Shown: in pieces, positions 33,001 to 34,402 of the stretch
How the letters are laid out: each line of letters starts with the position of its first letter
How positions within the stretch are numbered: the first letter of the stretch is position 1
Source of the DNA: CBDBJR01 sp965206445
GTDB taxonomy: Bacteria > Pseudomonadota > Gammaproteobacteria > Arenicellales > Poriferihabitantaceae
Direction of reading: 5' to 3'
Length of the DNA stretch: 64,000 bases
NCBI GenBank assembly: GCA_965206445.1
Contig: CBDBJR010000002.1
Span: forward strand, 372,001-436,000
The notes under the pieces: generated by a model
Database searches by the model: none
Told to the model about the DNA's origin: nothing
What the model saw: the letters and a program-made list of their open reading frames with translations, nothing else
Translations under genes and position numbers: made by a program

Positions 33001-34313
33001 GTGGCGGAGGTAGTGCCGTTGGCGGCGTCAGCGGCGGCATTGAAGCCGGCGCGACGCCCACCGGCAGCGGTGCATCATCGCCCGTGAGTCTGATGCAGCA
33101 GTTGGAGCAATGGCTGTCCGGCGATGCGGCCGAGCTCGAGCTGAGCCGGCGGTTGCAGCAACTGGACAAGTTTGAGCTGCGCGACTTTATTGATGACCTG
33201 TCGTTCGCCGTCGACGGCGAGCGCATCGGCATGGGCGGCGGCTCGCTGTACGGCAGCGGCAGCTACAGCCGGCTGTCCGGTGATGAAGACGCGCCGGACT
33301 GGGACGGCGACCTGATTGGCGGGCATATCGGGTTAGACAAGCGTCTGCGGGCTGACCTGCTGGCCGGGGTATCGGTGTCGTATTTCCAGGGCCGGTTCGA
33401 CTATAACGAGAGCGACGCGAGCGAGTACGAGGTCGATGTCAGCAGCGTGCACCCGTACATCGCCTGGTCGCTGTCGGATGGCCTCGATTTGTGGGCGAGT
33501 GTGAGCTACGGCGTCGGCGAGGTTGAGCTGAATGACAGCCACGGGCCGCGCAGCAGTGATCTGACGTATGGCGCATTGAGTGTGGGGGCGAGCGGGCGGT
33601 TGTATGCGTCGGATGAGTTGATCGCGGGCGGTCGCAGCGAGCTGCGGCTGCGCGGTGAGGCGTCGGCGTGGCGGGCGGATTTTGATCGCGACGGCAGCGG
33701 CTTTGCGGGCGTGGACAGCCGTCGAGCGCGCCTGATATTGGAAGCGAATCATCTGCGCAGCGGCGTATCGAGCAGCATGCGCAGCGGGCTGGAGGTGGGC
33801 GTACGGCATGACGGCGGCGACGGTCAGAGCGGCCAGGGGTTGGAGCTGGGCGGCAGTGTCGAGTGGAGCAATACGCGCGGACTGACGCTGTCGGGCCGCG
33901 GTCGGGTGCTGACGCTGGCGGGTTACGACGAATGGGGCGTCAGCGGTGCGCTACGGCTGGCGCCGGGGCAGGGCGGTCGCGGACTGTCGTTCAGCCTGTC
34001 GCCGAGCTACGGTCGTGACGGCAGCAGCATCAAGCAGTTGTGGGACCACGGTGCGCCCGGGCTATCGAGCACCAATCAGGCGGCGACGCTGCGGATGGAC
34101 GGTGAGGTCGGCTACGGTCTGTGGGCGCTGGGCGGCACGGTGCAGCCGTATCTGGGCGCGTCGCTGCTGCAAGGCGGTGGCAGCACGCAGCGAGTGGGCA
34201 CGCGGTTGGAGCTTGGGCGCGGCATGCGGCTGTCGTTGGAGGGCATCCGCCAGGCGCACACGAGCGCCGATGCCGAGCACCGCATCGAGTTGCAATGGCA
34301 GTGGAGCTGGTAG
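1..34313 (+). CDS. Giant cadherin/Ig/LRR repeat adhesin with C-terminal autotransporter-type barrel (5' partial)
   Basis: One uninterrupted frame runs from nucleotide 3 to the TAG at 34311-34313, at least 11,436 codons. The first ATG (36) is not the start: codons before it continue the motif VEPDSATLEF, which recurs inside the protein at about 10455 and 23955, so the gene begins outside the window. Domain order: 3 cadherin/Ig double units; four modules of Ig-like and SwmB-like domains, three carrying leucine-rich repeats; 21 double units; an Ig-like/SwmB/putative-Ig module; 10 double units; another such module; VCBS-like, PKD-like and four putative-Ig domains; a Gly/Ser-rich linker; and a beta-barrel ending in W-Q-W-S-W. 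The protein is acidic, very Thr/Val-rich and nearly Lys-free in the repeats. The barrel suggests a surface-anchored type V-like adhesin of over 1 MDa. The signal peptide is outside the window. Confidence 0.93.
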   Translation, partial: AVEPDSATLEFMLTVTELLSATFAVPETAADHTPVGSPLTPSHFPNGVQDWSITAGNADGVFAIGPTDGQLTVAMAELLDFETADSHTLTVQLTVGAATAEATVTINVGPVNEAPTATGNIAPQTVTVSLPAVTVDVAGHFSDPEEDSLTYHAMSAAEDTATVRVQGSVVTISAVAAGVTTIRVTAADSADTELSPSRAIQEIAVTVNPAPSLLTMTFTVPEDAAVDTAVGSPLVPSNFPEGAQVWRITGGNVGTVFGIDSLSGQLTVIEPLDFETVSIYTLTVQLTVGPATAETTVTINVGPVNEAPTATGNIAPQTVTVSLPAVTVDVAGHFSDPEEGALTYHAESAADDTATVSIQGSVVTISAVAAGDTTIRVTAADSSDTDSNQSRVTQQIAVTVNPAPSLPAMTFTLPEDAAANTNVGSPLVPSNFPAGTQAWRITDGNPGTLFAIHPTTGQLTVIEPLDFETTASYTLTVQLTVGPATAETTVTINVGPVNEAPIVVGNIAPQTVTIGGVESVTVDVAGHFSDPEGGALTYRAASAADDTATVSVQGSVVTISAVSAGDTTIRVTAADASDTDSNQSRTTQQIAVTVNAVPTITAIELTSQARNDVYAIGDTIEATVTFSQAVTVTGLPQLALTVGTQTRPAVYAGGSTTTALVFSYPVAAADRDDDGVSIGADALTHADGSMIRDATDTIDALITHSVAVDATVAHKVDGIAPMVTDLVLTAGPYMAGDAITLTATFSEPVTVDPAGTPQIPILVGSTLRPAVYAGGSDAMALVFTYTVVAADSDADGVTVAINALTANSDTIQDAAGNDALLDHVAIAAVEANRVDTTVPTLSTATVNGRILTLTYDEALDDSSVPAPTAWTLTLGAGVAPTVDTGGVAISGTTVTLTLNAAVEPTDVVTLVYTAAANPVRDRAGNHAANLTSQAPRMVSNDTLPPPVAMLTGALTEADLFATPAPIVTVTLTNTEYVLAARLLANDFSLTTDVPGEVTVIDVNRDDATTAMLTLAYNDVDITANGTLSVTVAAAAHTGIVDLPTGSIPITVSVGVNICGRTPLVRDTLLAVITPTPSDCTNVPTAGLQAVEVLDLSGQTLTELQRGDFAGLSGLMTLNLESKQLSVLPPGVFAGLTALETLTLANNAFSTLPAGIFDGLTALEVLFLSGSRLATLPPGIFADLTALTNLSLINNQLDTLPAGVFAGLTALTSLSLGGNDLATLPPGIFAGLSRVSLLDLSFNDLTALPADIFNGLAALQSLYLQRNDFTLGTGLPVGIFDDVLDTLGSIPASLFRVDNTVRNAHFVCSRPDFADIAIAAGVRDCLRVSAAQFYAYLVENGATLSNLTLSVGALTPVFAADVADYTVTVPSDVTAVAVIPTANRDGATITVNTAPVLSGSPSEAIALPPPGSMAVPITIEVTNVGITATYRLMATRIVPPGITGIELTSSAGDDNVYTIGDAIEATVTFSTAVTVTGMPRLALTVGTQTRQAVYTRGSTTPELVFSYPVVAGDRDDDGVAVAQDALTANNGTIRDAAGNDARLAHTAIAANSAHRVDTAAPTVGTVIINGNRLTLAYNEALDDRPVPAPTAWTLTLGSGAPAPAVRAGGVTIGGTTVTLTLDAAVELPAVVTLDYTAATNPVRDLAGNHAASFQRRVVQNDTPPVATLTGTLTEAGLFAATASTVTVALTHAEYVPTELRSEHFTPTVNGIGAGVVTVNSVTRVNDTTATLTLGYDNADITTGTLSITVATATHTGIVDLPTGTIPITASAGVNICGRTPPVRDALLAVITPTPSDCTNVPTTGLQAVGSLNLSNQTFARLQRGDFAGLTGMMTLNLESKRLSVLPLGVFDGLTALTTLSLSGNAFSTVPAGIFDGLTALRILFLAGKGLTTLPPGVFAGLSGLTQLSLVKNQISTLPTGIFAGLTALEVLILSENFLATLPADVFNGLPVLRGLHLQANRFTSATGLPAGIFDDVLDTLGPIETLGFGVLRVDANGRDAHFVCSRPDFAAIVAFAGVRDCLLVSAAQFNDYLEQNGVTLSALTLSAGTLDPVFAADTADYTVTVPNTVTAVIVTPTAARVGATITVNTATVASGTPSVAIDLPTPGTAVPITIEVTNTIEATSTTGTYRLVVTRTALPGITAIELTSNADDDVYAIGDAIDATVTFSEAVTVTGLPQLALTVGTQTRQAVYTASGSTATTLVFSYTVVADDRDDDGVSIGTDALTHAADSMIRDATDTTDIAITHSVTVDHPNAHRVDGIVPTVDGVAITSTTGPYARDEAIELTATFSETVRVSGTPRIPLTVGTQTRQAVYTGGSDSSALVFSYTVTADDRDDDGVEVAINALTANSDTIQDIAGNDAVLDHVAIAAVEANRVDTTVPTLSTATVNGRILTLTYDEALDDSSVPAPTAWTLTLGAGVAPTVNADGVTINGTTVTLMLNAAVESTDVVTLVYTAAANPVRDRAGNNAANLTSQAPRMVSNDTLPPAAMLTGALTEADLFAATAPTVTVTLTNTEYVTADDLLPSHFALADNVAGDVTVTGVTRDDATTATLTLDYDNRDITITDGTLSITITAAAHTDSGDLITNSIPITASDGVNICGRTPQVRDAILSAITPTPGDCTNVPTAGLQSVTSLGLANQGIPALQSSDFADLSELMILELPNNRFTTLPAGIFAGLTALTTLDLSNELTPGLTELSFDIFAGLTALKSLSLNQNRLATLPAGLFTGLTALEGLSLNDNQLTNSPELPADIFAGLTALDSVDLDHNQFATLPAGLFTGLTALRYVYLNDNQLTTLPAGLFAGLTKLGALTLNENRLATLPAGLFADLTALTNLRFDHNQLTTLRADIFVGLTALEVMYMGNNQLATLRADIFVGLTALRTLSLGGNPFTPATGLPVGVFDDVLDTLSRIATSGDNGFVIDDTVRAAHFVCPRDDAAQIVDTYRTAGVTDCLRISAAQFNAYFDATLIGLTVSDGALAPGFAPAAATYTVTVPNTVDAVTVTPTAAQPGATITVNAVTVDSGSPSAAISLPLSDPTVPITIAVTATDTTTMQTYTVTVTRAAPPSITGIELTSNAVIGVYAIGEAIEATVTFSEAVTVTGLPQLALTVGTETRQAIYASGNTTVALVFSYPVAVGDLDLDGVSIGTDALTHAGDSMIRDATDTIDAVITHSVEVDAGVAHRVDGVAPTVTDLVLTAGPYMIGDAITLTATFSEPVVVDAAGRPQIPILVGSTSRLAVYASGSESSALVFTYTVADDRDGDEVAVARNALTANGGTIRDVVGYDAVLDHDPIAAGAANRVDTVVPMLDTASIDGRILTLTYDEALDDSSAPAPADYTLTLGAGVAPTVNADGVAISGTTVTLTLSTAVVSTDVVTLDYTAGTDPLRDLAGNRAAGLTTQAVDNTTDALPSFVGESVEAQRYTVGVAVGALQLPAASGGNGVLSYTLAPALPNGLTFNAENRQISGTPLEMMAPTTYTLTATDADVVEPDSTTLEFTLTVTELLSATFMLPEDAADNSNVGIPLTPNNFPDGVQAWRIIGGNDDGVFAIGVTDGQLTVIEPLDFETTVSYTLTVQLTVGAATAQATVTINVENVNEAPVVERPILSQTVTVSLPAVTVDVAGSFSDPEGGALTYHAESAADDTATVNVQGSVVTISAVAAGDTTIRVTAADSFDTDSNQSRVTQEIAVTVNPAPSLPAMVFTVPEDATDNTNVGSPLVPSNFPEGAQAWRITDGNTGTVFAIHPTTGQLTVIEPLDFETTVIYTLTVQLTVGPATAETTVTITVDPVNEAPITVGNIAPQTVTVSLPSVTVDVAGHFSDPEEGALTYHAESAADDTATVSVQGSVVTISAVSAGDTTIRVTAADSSDTDSNQSRATQEIAVTVNPAPSLPAMTFTVPEDAAADTAVGSPLVPSNFPEGVQSWSITDGNTGTVFAINPTGGQLTVAAALDFETTVIYTLTVQLTVGAATAETTVTINVGPVNEAPTATGNIAPQTVTVSLPSVTVDVASHFSDPEGGALTYHAISAAEDTATVRVQGSIVTISAVSAGDTTIRVTAADSSDTDSNQSRATQEIAVTVNPAPSLPAMTFTVPEDAADNTNVGSPLVPSNFPEGVQAWRITDGNTGTVFAINPTGGQLTVAAALDFETTEIYTLTVQLTVGAATATTTVTINVGPVNEAPTAVGNIAPQTVTVSLPSVTVDVASHFSDPEGGALTYHAMSAAEDTATVRVQGSIVTISAVSAGDTTIRVTAADSSDTDSNQSRATQEIAVTVNPAPSLPAMTFTVPEDAAADTAVGSPLVPSNFPEGVQSWRITDGNTGTVFAINPTGGQLTVAAALDFETTEIYTLTVQLTVGAATATTTVTIDVGPVNEAPTATGNIAPQTVTVSLPSVTVDVASYFSDPEGGALTYHAESAADDTATVSVQGSVVTISAVSAGDTIIRVTAADSSDTDSNQSRVTQEIAVTVNSAPSLPAMTFTVPEDAAADTNVGSPLVPSNFPAGVQSWSITAGNPGTVFEIDSLSGQLTVIEPLDFETTESYTLTVQLTVGAATAQATVTINVENVNEAPVVERPIPSQTVTVSLPSVTVDVAGSFSDPEGGALTYRAMSADENTATVSVQGSVVTISAVAAGDTTIRVTAADSSDTDSNQSRVTQEIAVTVNPAPSLPSLPTMTFTVPEDAAADTSVGSPLVPSNFPAGVQSWSITAGNPGTVFEIDPLSGQLTVIEPLDFETTESYTLTVQLIIGPATAETTVTIDVGQVNEAPTATGSIAPQTVTVSLPPVTVDVADHFSDPEEGALTYHAESADDDTATIRVQGSVVTISAVSAGDTTIRVTAADSSDTDSNQSRVTQEIAVTVNPAPSLPTITFTVSEDAVADTSVGSPLVPSNFPAGVQSWSITGGNLGTVFAIHPTTGQLTVIEPLDFETTAIYTLTVQLTVGAATAQATVTINVENVNEAPVVERPIPPQTVTVSLPSVAVDVASHFSDPEDDSLTYRAMSADENTATVRVQGSVVTISAVAEGSTTITVTAADPSDAELSPSRVTKEIAVTVNPAPSLPTITFTVPEDAAADASVGSPLVPSNFPAGVQSWSITGGNTGTVFEIDPLSGQLTVIEPLDFETTEIYTLTVQLTVGAATATTTVTIDVGQVNEAPITVGNIAPQTVTVSLPSVTVDVAGSFSDPEEDVLTYHAESADDDTATVSVQGSVVTISAVSAGDTIIRVTAADSSDTDSNQSRATQEIAVTVNPAPSLPTMTFTVPEDATDNTNVGSPLVPSNFPAGTQAWRVTDGNPGTVFAIHPTTGQLTVIEPLDFETTASYTLTVQLTVGAATAQATVTINVENVNEAPVVERPIPSQTVTVSLPPVTVDVAGHFSDPEEGALTYHAESAAEDTATVSVQGSVVTISAVSAGDTTIRVTAADSSDTDSNQSRVTQEIAVTVNPASSLPSLPTITFTVPEDAAADTSVGSPLVPSNFPAGVQSWSITAGNLGTVFEIDPLSGQLTVIEPLDFETTEIYTLTVQLIIGPATAETTVTIDVGQVNEAPTATGNIAPQTVTVSLPAVTVDVASHFSDPEGGALTYHAESAADDTATVSVQGSVVTISAVSAGDTTIRVTAADSSDTDSNQSRVTQEIAVTVNSAPSLPTMTFTVPEDAAADTSVGIPLVPSNFPEGVQSWRITAGNPGTVFAIHPTTGQLTVIEPLDFETTASYTLTVQLTVGAATAQATVTINVENVNEAPVVERPIPSQTVTVSLPSVAVDVASHFSDPDSDSLTYRAMSADENTATVRVQGSVVTISAVAEGSTTITVTAADPSDAELSPSRVTKEIAVTVNPAPSLPTITFTVPEDAAADASVGSPLVPSNFPAGVQSWSITAGNPGTVFEIDPLSGQLTVIEPLDFETTESYTLTVQLIIGPATAETTVTIDVGQVNEAPITVGNIAPQTVTVSLPPITVDVASHFSDPDSDSLTYRAMSTDENTATVRVQGSVVTISAVAEGSTTITVTATDPSDTELSPSRATQQIVVTVNPAPSLPSLPAMAFTVPEDAAADTSVGSPLVPSNFPAGVQSWSITGGNLGTVFEIDPLSGQLTVIEPLDFETVLIYTLTVQLSIGPATAEATVTIDVGPVNEAPTATGNIAPQTVTVSLPPVTVDVADHFSDPEGGALTYHAESAADDTATVSVQGSVVTISAVSAGDTTIRVTAADSSDTDSNQSRVTQEIVVTVNPASALPTLPAMTFTVPEDAAADTSVGIPLVPSNFPAGVQSWSITGGNLGTVFAIHPTTGQLTVIEPLDFETTASYTLTVQLTVGAATAQATVTINVENVNEAPVVERPIPSQTVTVSLPSVAVDVASHFSDPDSDSLTYRAMSADENTATVRVQDSVVTITAVAEGSTTITVTAADPSDAELSPSRVTKEIAVTVNPAPSLPAMTFTVPEDAADNTNVGSPLVPSNFPVGTQTWSITDGNTGTVFEIDPLSGQLTVIEPLDFETTESYTLTVQLIIGPATAETTVTIDVENVNEAPVVERPIPSQTVTVSLPTVTVDVASHFNDPEGGALTYHAESADDDTATVSVQGSVVTISAVSEGDTTIRVTAADSSDTDSNQSRVTQEIAVTVNPAPSLPTITFTVSEDAAADTSVGIPLVPSNFPAGVQSWSITAGNTGTVFAINPTGGQLTVAAALDFETTEIYTLTVQLTVGAATATTTVTINVGQVNEAPTATGNIAPQTVTVSLPSVTVDVAGHFSDPEGGALTYHAESAADDTATVSVQGSVVTISAVSAGDTTIRVTAADSSDTDSNQSRVTQEIAVTVNPAPSLPTITFTVPEDAAADTSVGSPLVPNNFPAGVQSWSITDGNPGTVFEIDPLSGQLTVIEPLDFETTESYTLTVQLIIGPATAEATVTIDVGPVNEAPTATGSIAPQTVTVSLPPVTVDVAGHFSDPEEGALTYHAESAADDTATVSVQGSVVTISAVSAGDTTIRVTAADSSDTDSNQSRATQEIAVTVNPAPSLPAMTFTVPEDAADNSPVGSPLVPSNFPEGVQSWRITAGNLGTVFAINPTTGQLTVIEPLDFETTAIYTLTVQLTVGAGTAQATVTINVENVNEAPVVERPIPSQTVTVSLPSVTVDVAGSFSDPEGGALTYHAESAAENTATVSVQGSVVTITAVSEGDTTIRVTATDPSDTELSPSRATQEIAVTVNPVPSLPAMTFTVPEDATDNTNVGSPLVPSNFPAGAQTWSITDGNLGTVFEIDPLSGQLTVIEPLDFETVSIYTLTVQLIIGPATAETTVTIDVGPVNEAPITVGNIAPQTVTVSLSSATVDVAGHFRDPEDDSLTYRAMSADDDTATVSVQGSVVTISAVSAGDTIIRVTAADSSDTDSNQSRATQEIAVTVNPAPSLPAMTFMVPEDTAVNTAVGSPLVPSNFLEGVQSWRITAGNTGTVFAINPTGGQLTVAAALDFETTEIYTLTVQLTVGPATATTTVTIDVGPVNEAPTAVGNVAPQTVTIGGVASVMVDVAGYFSDPERGALIYHVKSANEDIATVSVQGSVVTISAVAKGDTRIWVTATDPLDTNSNPSRTTQQVAVMVNVVPSITAIELTSQALNDVYAIGDTIEATVTFSEAVAVIGLPQLAMTVGTETRQAVYAKGSSTATALVFSYPVAVGDRDADGMSVGSNALTLAGGRIRDAANTIDALITHSVTLPNAAKHKVDGVAPMVTDLVLTAGPYTTGDAITLTATFSEPVTVDTGSGTPQIPILVGSTSRPAVYVGGSDSMALVFTYTVMTTDNDDDGVTVAINTLTANSDTIQDAAGNDALLDHDAIAATVANRVDTTVPMLSTAIIDGRILTLTYDEALDDSSVPASAAWTLTLGAGIAPTVDNGGVIIRGQTVTLTLSTAVVSTDIVTLAYSAGPTPVRDQVGNAAAELTTQAVDNTTDALPSFIGESVESQIYTVGVAVGALQLPAASGGNGVLSYTLAPALPNGLTFNAGNRQISGAPMVAMAPTTYTLTATDADAVEPDSTTLEFTLTVTELLPATFTVPEDAADNTPVGSPLTPSHFPDGVQAWSITGGNTGTVFEIDPLSGQLTVIEPLDFETVSIYTLTVQLIIGPATAETTVMIDVGPVNEAPITVGSIAPQAVTVSLPAVTVDVAGHFNDPEGDVLTYHAESAADDTATVSVQGSVVTISAVSAGDTTIRVTAADSSDTDSNQSRTTQQIAVTVNPAPSLPVMTFTVPEDAAVDTAVGSPLVPSNFPAGAQTWSITDGNTGTVFAIHPTDGQLTVIEPLDFETTVIYTLTVQLIVGPATAETTVTITVENVNEAPVVERPIPSQTVTVSLPAVTVDVAGHFSDPEGGALTYHAESAADDTATVRVQGSVVTISAVSAGDTTIRVTAADSSDTDSNQSRATQEIAVTVNPVPSLPAMTFTVPEDATDNTNVGSPLVPSNFPVGVQAWSIIGGNTGTVFAIHPTDGQLTVIEPLDFETTVIYTLTVQLIVGPATAETTVTIDVGPVNEAPITVGSIAPQTVTVSLPAVTVDIAGHFSDPEGGALTYHAESADDDTATVRVQGSVVTISAVSAGDTTIRVTAADSSDTDSNQSRVTQEIAVTVNPAPSLPTITFTVPEDAATDTSVGSPLVPSNFPVGVQSWSITGGNPGTVFAIHPTTGQLTVIEPLDFETTASYTLTVQLTVGAATAQATVTINVENVNEAPVVERPIPSQTVTVSLPSVAVDVASHFSDPDSDSLTYRAMSADENTATVRVQGSVVTISAVAEGSTTITVTAADPSDAELSPSRVTKEIAVTVNPAPSLPTITFTVPEDAAADTSVGSPLVPSNFPAGVQSWSITGGNLGTVFAIHPTTGQLTVIEPLDFETTAIYTLTVQLTVGAATAQATVTINVENVNEAPVVERPIPSQTVTVSLPSVAVDVASHFSDPDSDSLTYRAMSADENTATVRVQGSVVTISAVAEGSTTITVTAADPSDAELSPSRVTKEIAVTVNPAPSLPTITFTVPEDAAADTSVGSPLVPSNFPAGVQSWSITAGNPGTVFEIDSLSGQLTVIELLDFETVSIYTLTVQLIIGPATAEATVTIDVGQVNEAPTATGSIAPQTVTVSLPPVTVDVASHFSDPEGGALTYHAESAADDTATVSVQGSVVTISAVSAGDTTIRVTAADSSDTDSNQSRVTQEIAVTVNPAPSLPSLPAITFTVPEDAADNTSVGSPLVPSSFPVGTQAWSITTGNTGTVFAINPTTGQLTVIEPLDFEATESYTLTVQLTVGAATAQATVTINVENVNEAPVVERPIPSQTVTVSLPSVTVDLASHFSDPEGGALTYRAMSADENTATVRVQGSVVTISAVSAGDTTIRVTAADSSDTDSNQSRVTQEIAVTVNPAPSLPSLPAMTFTVPEDAADNTSVGSPLVPSNFPAGAQSWSITDGNTGTVFAINPTTGQLTVIEPLDFETTAIYTLTVQLTVGAATAEATVTIDVGQVNEAPTATGNIAPQTVTVSLPPVTVDVADHFSDPEGGVLTYHAESADENTATVRVQGSVVTITAVSAGDTTIRVTAADSSDTDSNQSRVTQEIAVTVNPAPSLPSLPAMTFTVPEDAVAATSVGSPLVPSSFPAGVQSWSITGGNTGTVFAINPTTGQLTVIEPLDFETTEIYTLTVQLTVGAATATTTVTINVGQVNEAPTATGNIAPQTVTVSLPAVTVDVASHFSDPEEGALTYHAMSADENTATVSVQGSVVTISAVSAGDTTIRVTAADSSDTDSNQSRATQEIAVTVNPAPSLPSLPTMTFTMPEDAADNTNVGSPLVPSNFPAGTQTWRITAGNTGTVFEIDPLSGQLTVAAALDFETTVRYTLTVQLTVGAATATTTVTINVDPVNEAPTAVGNIAPQTITIGSVASVTVDVASHFSDPEDDSLTYHAESADDDTATVSVQGSIVTISAVSAGDTTIRVTATDPSDTTVNPSRATQQIAVTVNAVPGITAIELTSQARNDVYAIGDTIEATVTFSEAVAVTGLPQLALTVGTETRQAIYASGNTTAALVFSYPVAVGDLDIDGVSIGADALTLAGGMIRAAADTTDALITHSVTLPNAAKHKVDGVAPMVTDLVLAAGPYTTGDAITLTATFSEPVTVDTGSGTPQIPILVGSTSRPAIYAGGSDSMTLVFTYTVMTADHDDDGVTVAINALTANSDTIQDAAGNDALLDHDAIAAAVANRVDTTVPMLSTATIDGRILTLTYDEALDDSSVPAPADYTLTLEAGVAPTVDTGGVTIRGTTLTLTLSTAVVSTDVVTLAYSAGPTPVRDQAGNAAAGLTTQTVDNTTDPLPSFVGESVEAQIYTVGVAVGPVQLPLASGGNGALSYTLAPALPNGLTFNAENRQLSGTPMVAQNAITYTYTVRDRHGNTDTIDFSIAINTNANIIIGDTTGMVAEDDPTATTATGKMTLAGGFVAHTGADATIGTYGSFDLTATGNWTYTMNNGNSKTQALGAGELGTDVFIVVSATNPDVTQAVTITVTGVNDAPMANAGPDQPGVTATATVTLDGSGSTDRDTGDTIATYLWTQVGTPVVVLSGNDVVRPTFTAPDVATATDLTFRLVVNDGTADSDAADVIITVNPATSGPTLPALDNQIYAVNMLINRLQLASGMSSRAIAYTLTGPGGVPVADAVPGLTFTPGNRTLFGTPTMAGPAVTLTYTATETVGIGIFTATGTATATFTVTIIEPILTAPANQRYPAATAITPLFLPEVTTVVGTPTYTLTGPGGVPVADVVPGLTFTPGSRALFGTPTMAGSAVTLTYTATDTVGTATATFTVTIIEPILTAPANQRYPAATAIAPLFLPEVTTVVGTPTYTLTGPNGVDLSEVPGLAFAANTHTLYGMPTIPAAAVTLTYTVSDNIGASTATFTVTITDPRLTAPANQSYPAHQTIADLPLPAATTTAGQTVYTLTGQNGADLSAVPGLRFEPGSRTLSGTPTTVGATVLTYTVSDDIGASTTTFTVTITDHASAAMDAITEQLNAQILPQVIATVLDDSNRLIIERLRSGGGGSAVGGVSGGIEAGATPTGSGASSPVSLMQQLEQWLSGDAAELELSRRLQQLDKFELRDFIDDLSFAVDGERIGMGGGSLYGSGSYSRLSGDEDAPDWDGDLIGGHIGLDKRLRADLLAGVSVSYFQGRFDYNESDASEYEVDVSSVHPYIAWSLSDGLDLWASVSYGVGEVELNDSHGPRSSDLTYGALSVGASGRLYASDELIAGGRSELRLRGEASAWRADFDRDGSGFAGVDSRRARLILEANHLRSGVSSSMRSGLEVGVRHDGGDGQSGQGLELGGSVEWSNTRGLTLSGRGRVLTLAGYDEWGVSGALRLAPGQGGRGLSFSLSPSYGRDGSSIKQLWDHGAPGLSSTNQAATLRMDGEVGYGLWALGGTVQPYLGASLLQGGGSTQRVGTRLELGRGMRLSLEGIRQAHTSADAEHRIELQWQWSW
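63..1799 (+). repeat. Repeat block A: 3 cadherin/Ig double units
   Basis: Three copies of the 579-bp (193-residue) unit. The first half is cadherin-like, with the core LDFET..YTLTVQL and a closing VNEAP in place of the animal DxNDNAP linker. The second half is Ig-like, with the core FSDPE...LTYHA and ISAV.AG.TTIRVTA. The units differ from each other more than most units of the central block do. Confidence 0.85.
3165..4015 (+). other. LRR solenoid 1 with Cys caps (about 8 repeats)
   Basis: About eight 23-24-residue repeats of the form L..L.L..N.L.TLP.GIFAGLTA. The N-cap has the cysteines NICGRTP and SDCTNVP, and the C-cap has FVCSRPD and VRDCL. The caps probably form disulfides in the exported protein. 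Confidence 0.85.
5313..6105 (+). other. LRR solenoid 2 with Cys caps (about 7 repeats)
   Basis: Seven repeats of the same LP.GIF.GLTA class, with the same paired-Cys caps (NICGRTPPVRD at the start, FVCSRPD and VRDCLL at the end). Confidence 0.84.
7785..8885 (+). other. LRR solenoid 3 with Cys caps (about 11 repeats)
   Basis: The longest of the three solenoids, with about eleven repeats. Two repeats carry small insertions (ELTPGLTE and TNSPE). The caps have the same four cysteines (NICGRTP, GDCTNVP, FVCPRDD, VTDCL). Confidence 0.84.
10506..22692 (+). repeat. Repeat block C: 21 cadherin/Ig double units
   Basis: Counting the motif FTVPEDA and its variants gives 21 units over 12.2 kb, which matches a 579-bp period plus a few 9-bp longer units. 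The 9-bp additions duplicate the codons that give PSLPSLP, for example near 13970, 16300 and 18040. Units are mosaics of a few alternatives, for example EIDPLSGQ, AIHPTTGQ or AINPTGGQ, and EGALTYHAES or SDSLTYRAMS. Confidence 0.9.
22693..24014 (+). repeat. Ig-like/SwmB-like/putative-Ig spacer module
   Basis: Two Ig-like domains (YAIGDTIEATVTFSE, then GPYTTGDAITLTATFSE), one SwmB-like domain (LTYDEALDDSS) and one putative-Ig domain (LPSFIGE, LPNGLTF, ending LEFTLTVTELL). It closely copies the spacer at 9190-10505 and the one at 29835-31126. Confidence 0.8.
24015..29834 (+). repeat. Repeat block E: 10 cadherin/Ig double units
   Basis: Ten further 579-588-bp units. The stretch at about 25957-26415 recurs 579 bp later (about 26536-26994) with a single mismatch seen by eye, which indicates a recent tandem duplication. 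The last four units carry the 9-bp PSLPSLP extension. Confidence 0.9.
29835..32885 (+). repeat. Distal stalk: Ig-like/SwmB module, VCBS-like, PKD-like and four putative-Ig domains
   Basis: 29835-31126 repeats the Ig-like/SwmB/putative-Ig spacer. About 31130-31460 is VCBS-like (YGSFDLTATGNWTYTMNN, ending TGVNDAP). About 31460-31735 is PKD-like (LDGSGSTD, YLWTQVG). Then come four putative-Ig domains with LTGP/QG and GTPT motifs, about 285 bp each. The first three share almost identical DNA (for example 32045-32160 and 32325-32440). Confidence 0.75.
33234..34310 (+). other. C-terminal outer-membrane beta-barrel domain
   Basis: About 358 residues of alternating polar/hydrophobic strands with frequent Gly and aromatic residues (SVSYFQGRFDY, YGVGEVEL, LGASLLQGGG), ending in tryptophan. 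This matches the autotransporter beta-domain type. It follows a Gly/Ser linker and a helical stretch that could span the barrel pore. Confidence 0.78.
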
Positions 34314-34320
34314 CCGGACA

Positions 34321-34394
34321 GGAGCACGGGTTTTCCAACCCGTGAAATACCCGTGCAATACCAACAAAAACACAGGCAGGAATGCCTGTGCTCC
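34321..34394 (+). repeat. REP-like inverted pair, copy 1
   Basis: Two hairpins face opposite ways. The left one is GGAGC followed by ACGGGTT-TTCC-AACCCGT. The right one, read on the minus strand, is GGAGC followed by ACAGGCA-TTCC-TGCCTGT. Both have a GGAG head and a TTCC loop, the layout of RAYT-type REP sequences in a BIME. It lies between the convergent ends of the giant gene and the TPR operon, so it may also act as a bidirectional terminator. Confidence 0.75.
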
Positions 34395-34402
34395 TTTCGC
34401 TC

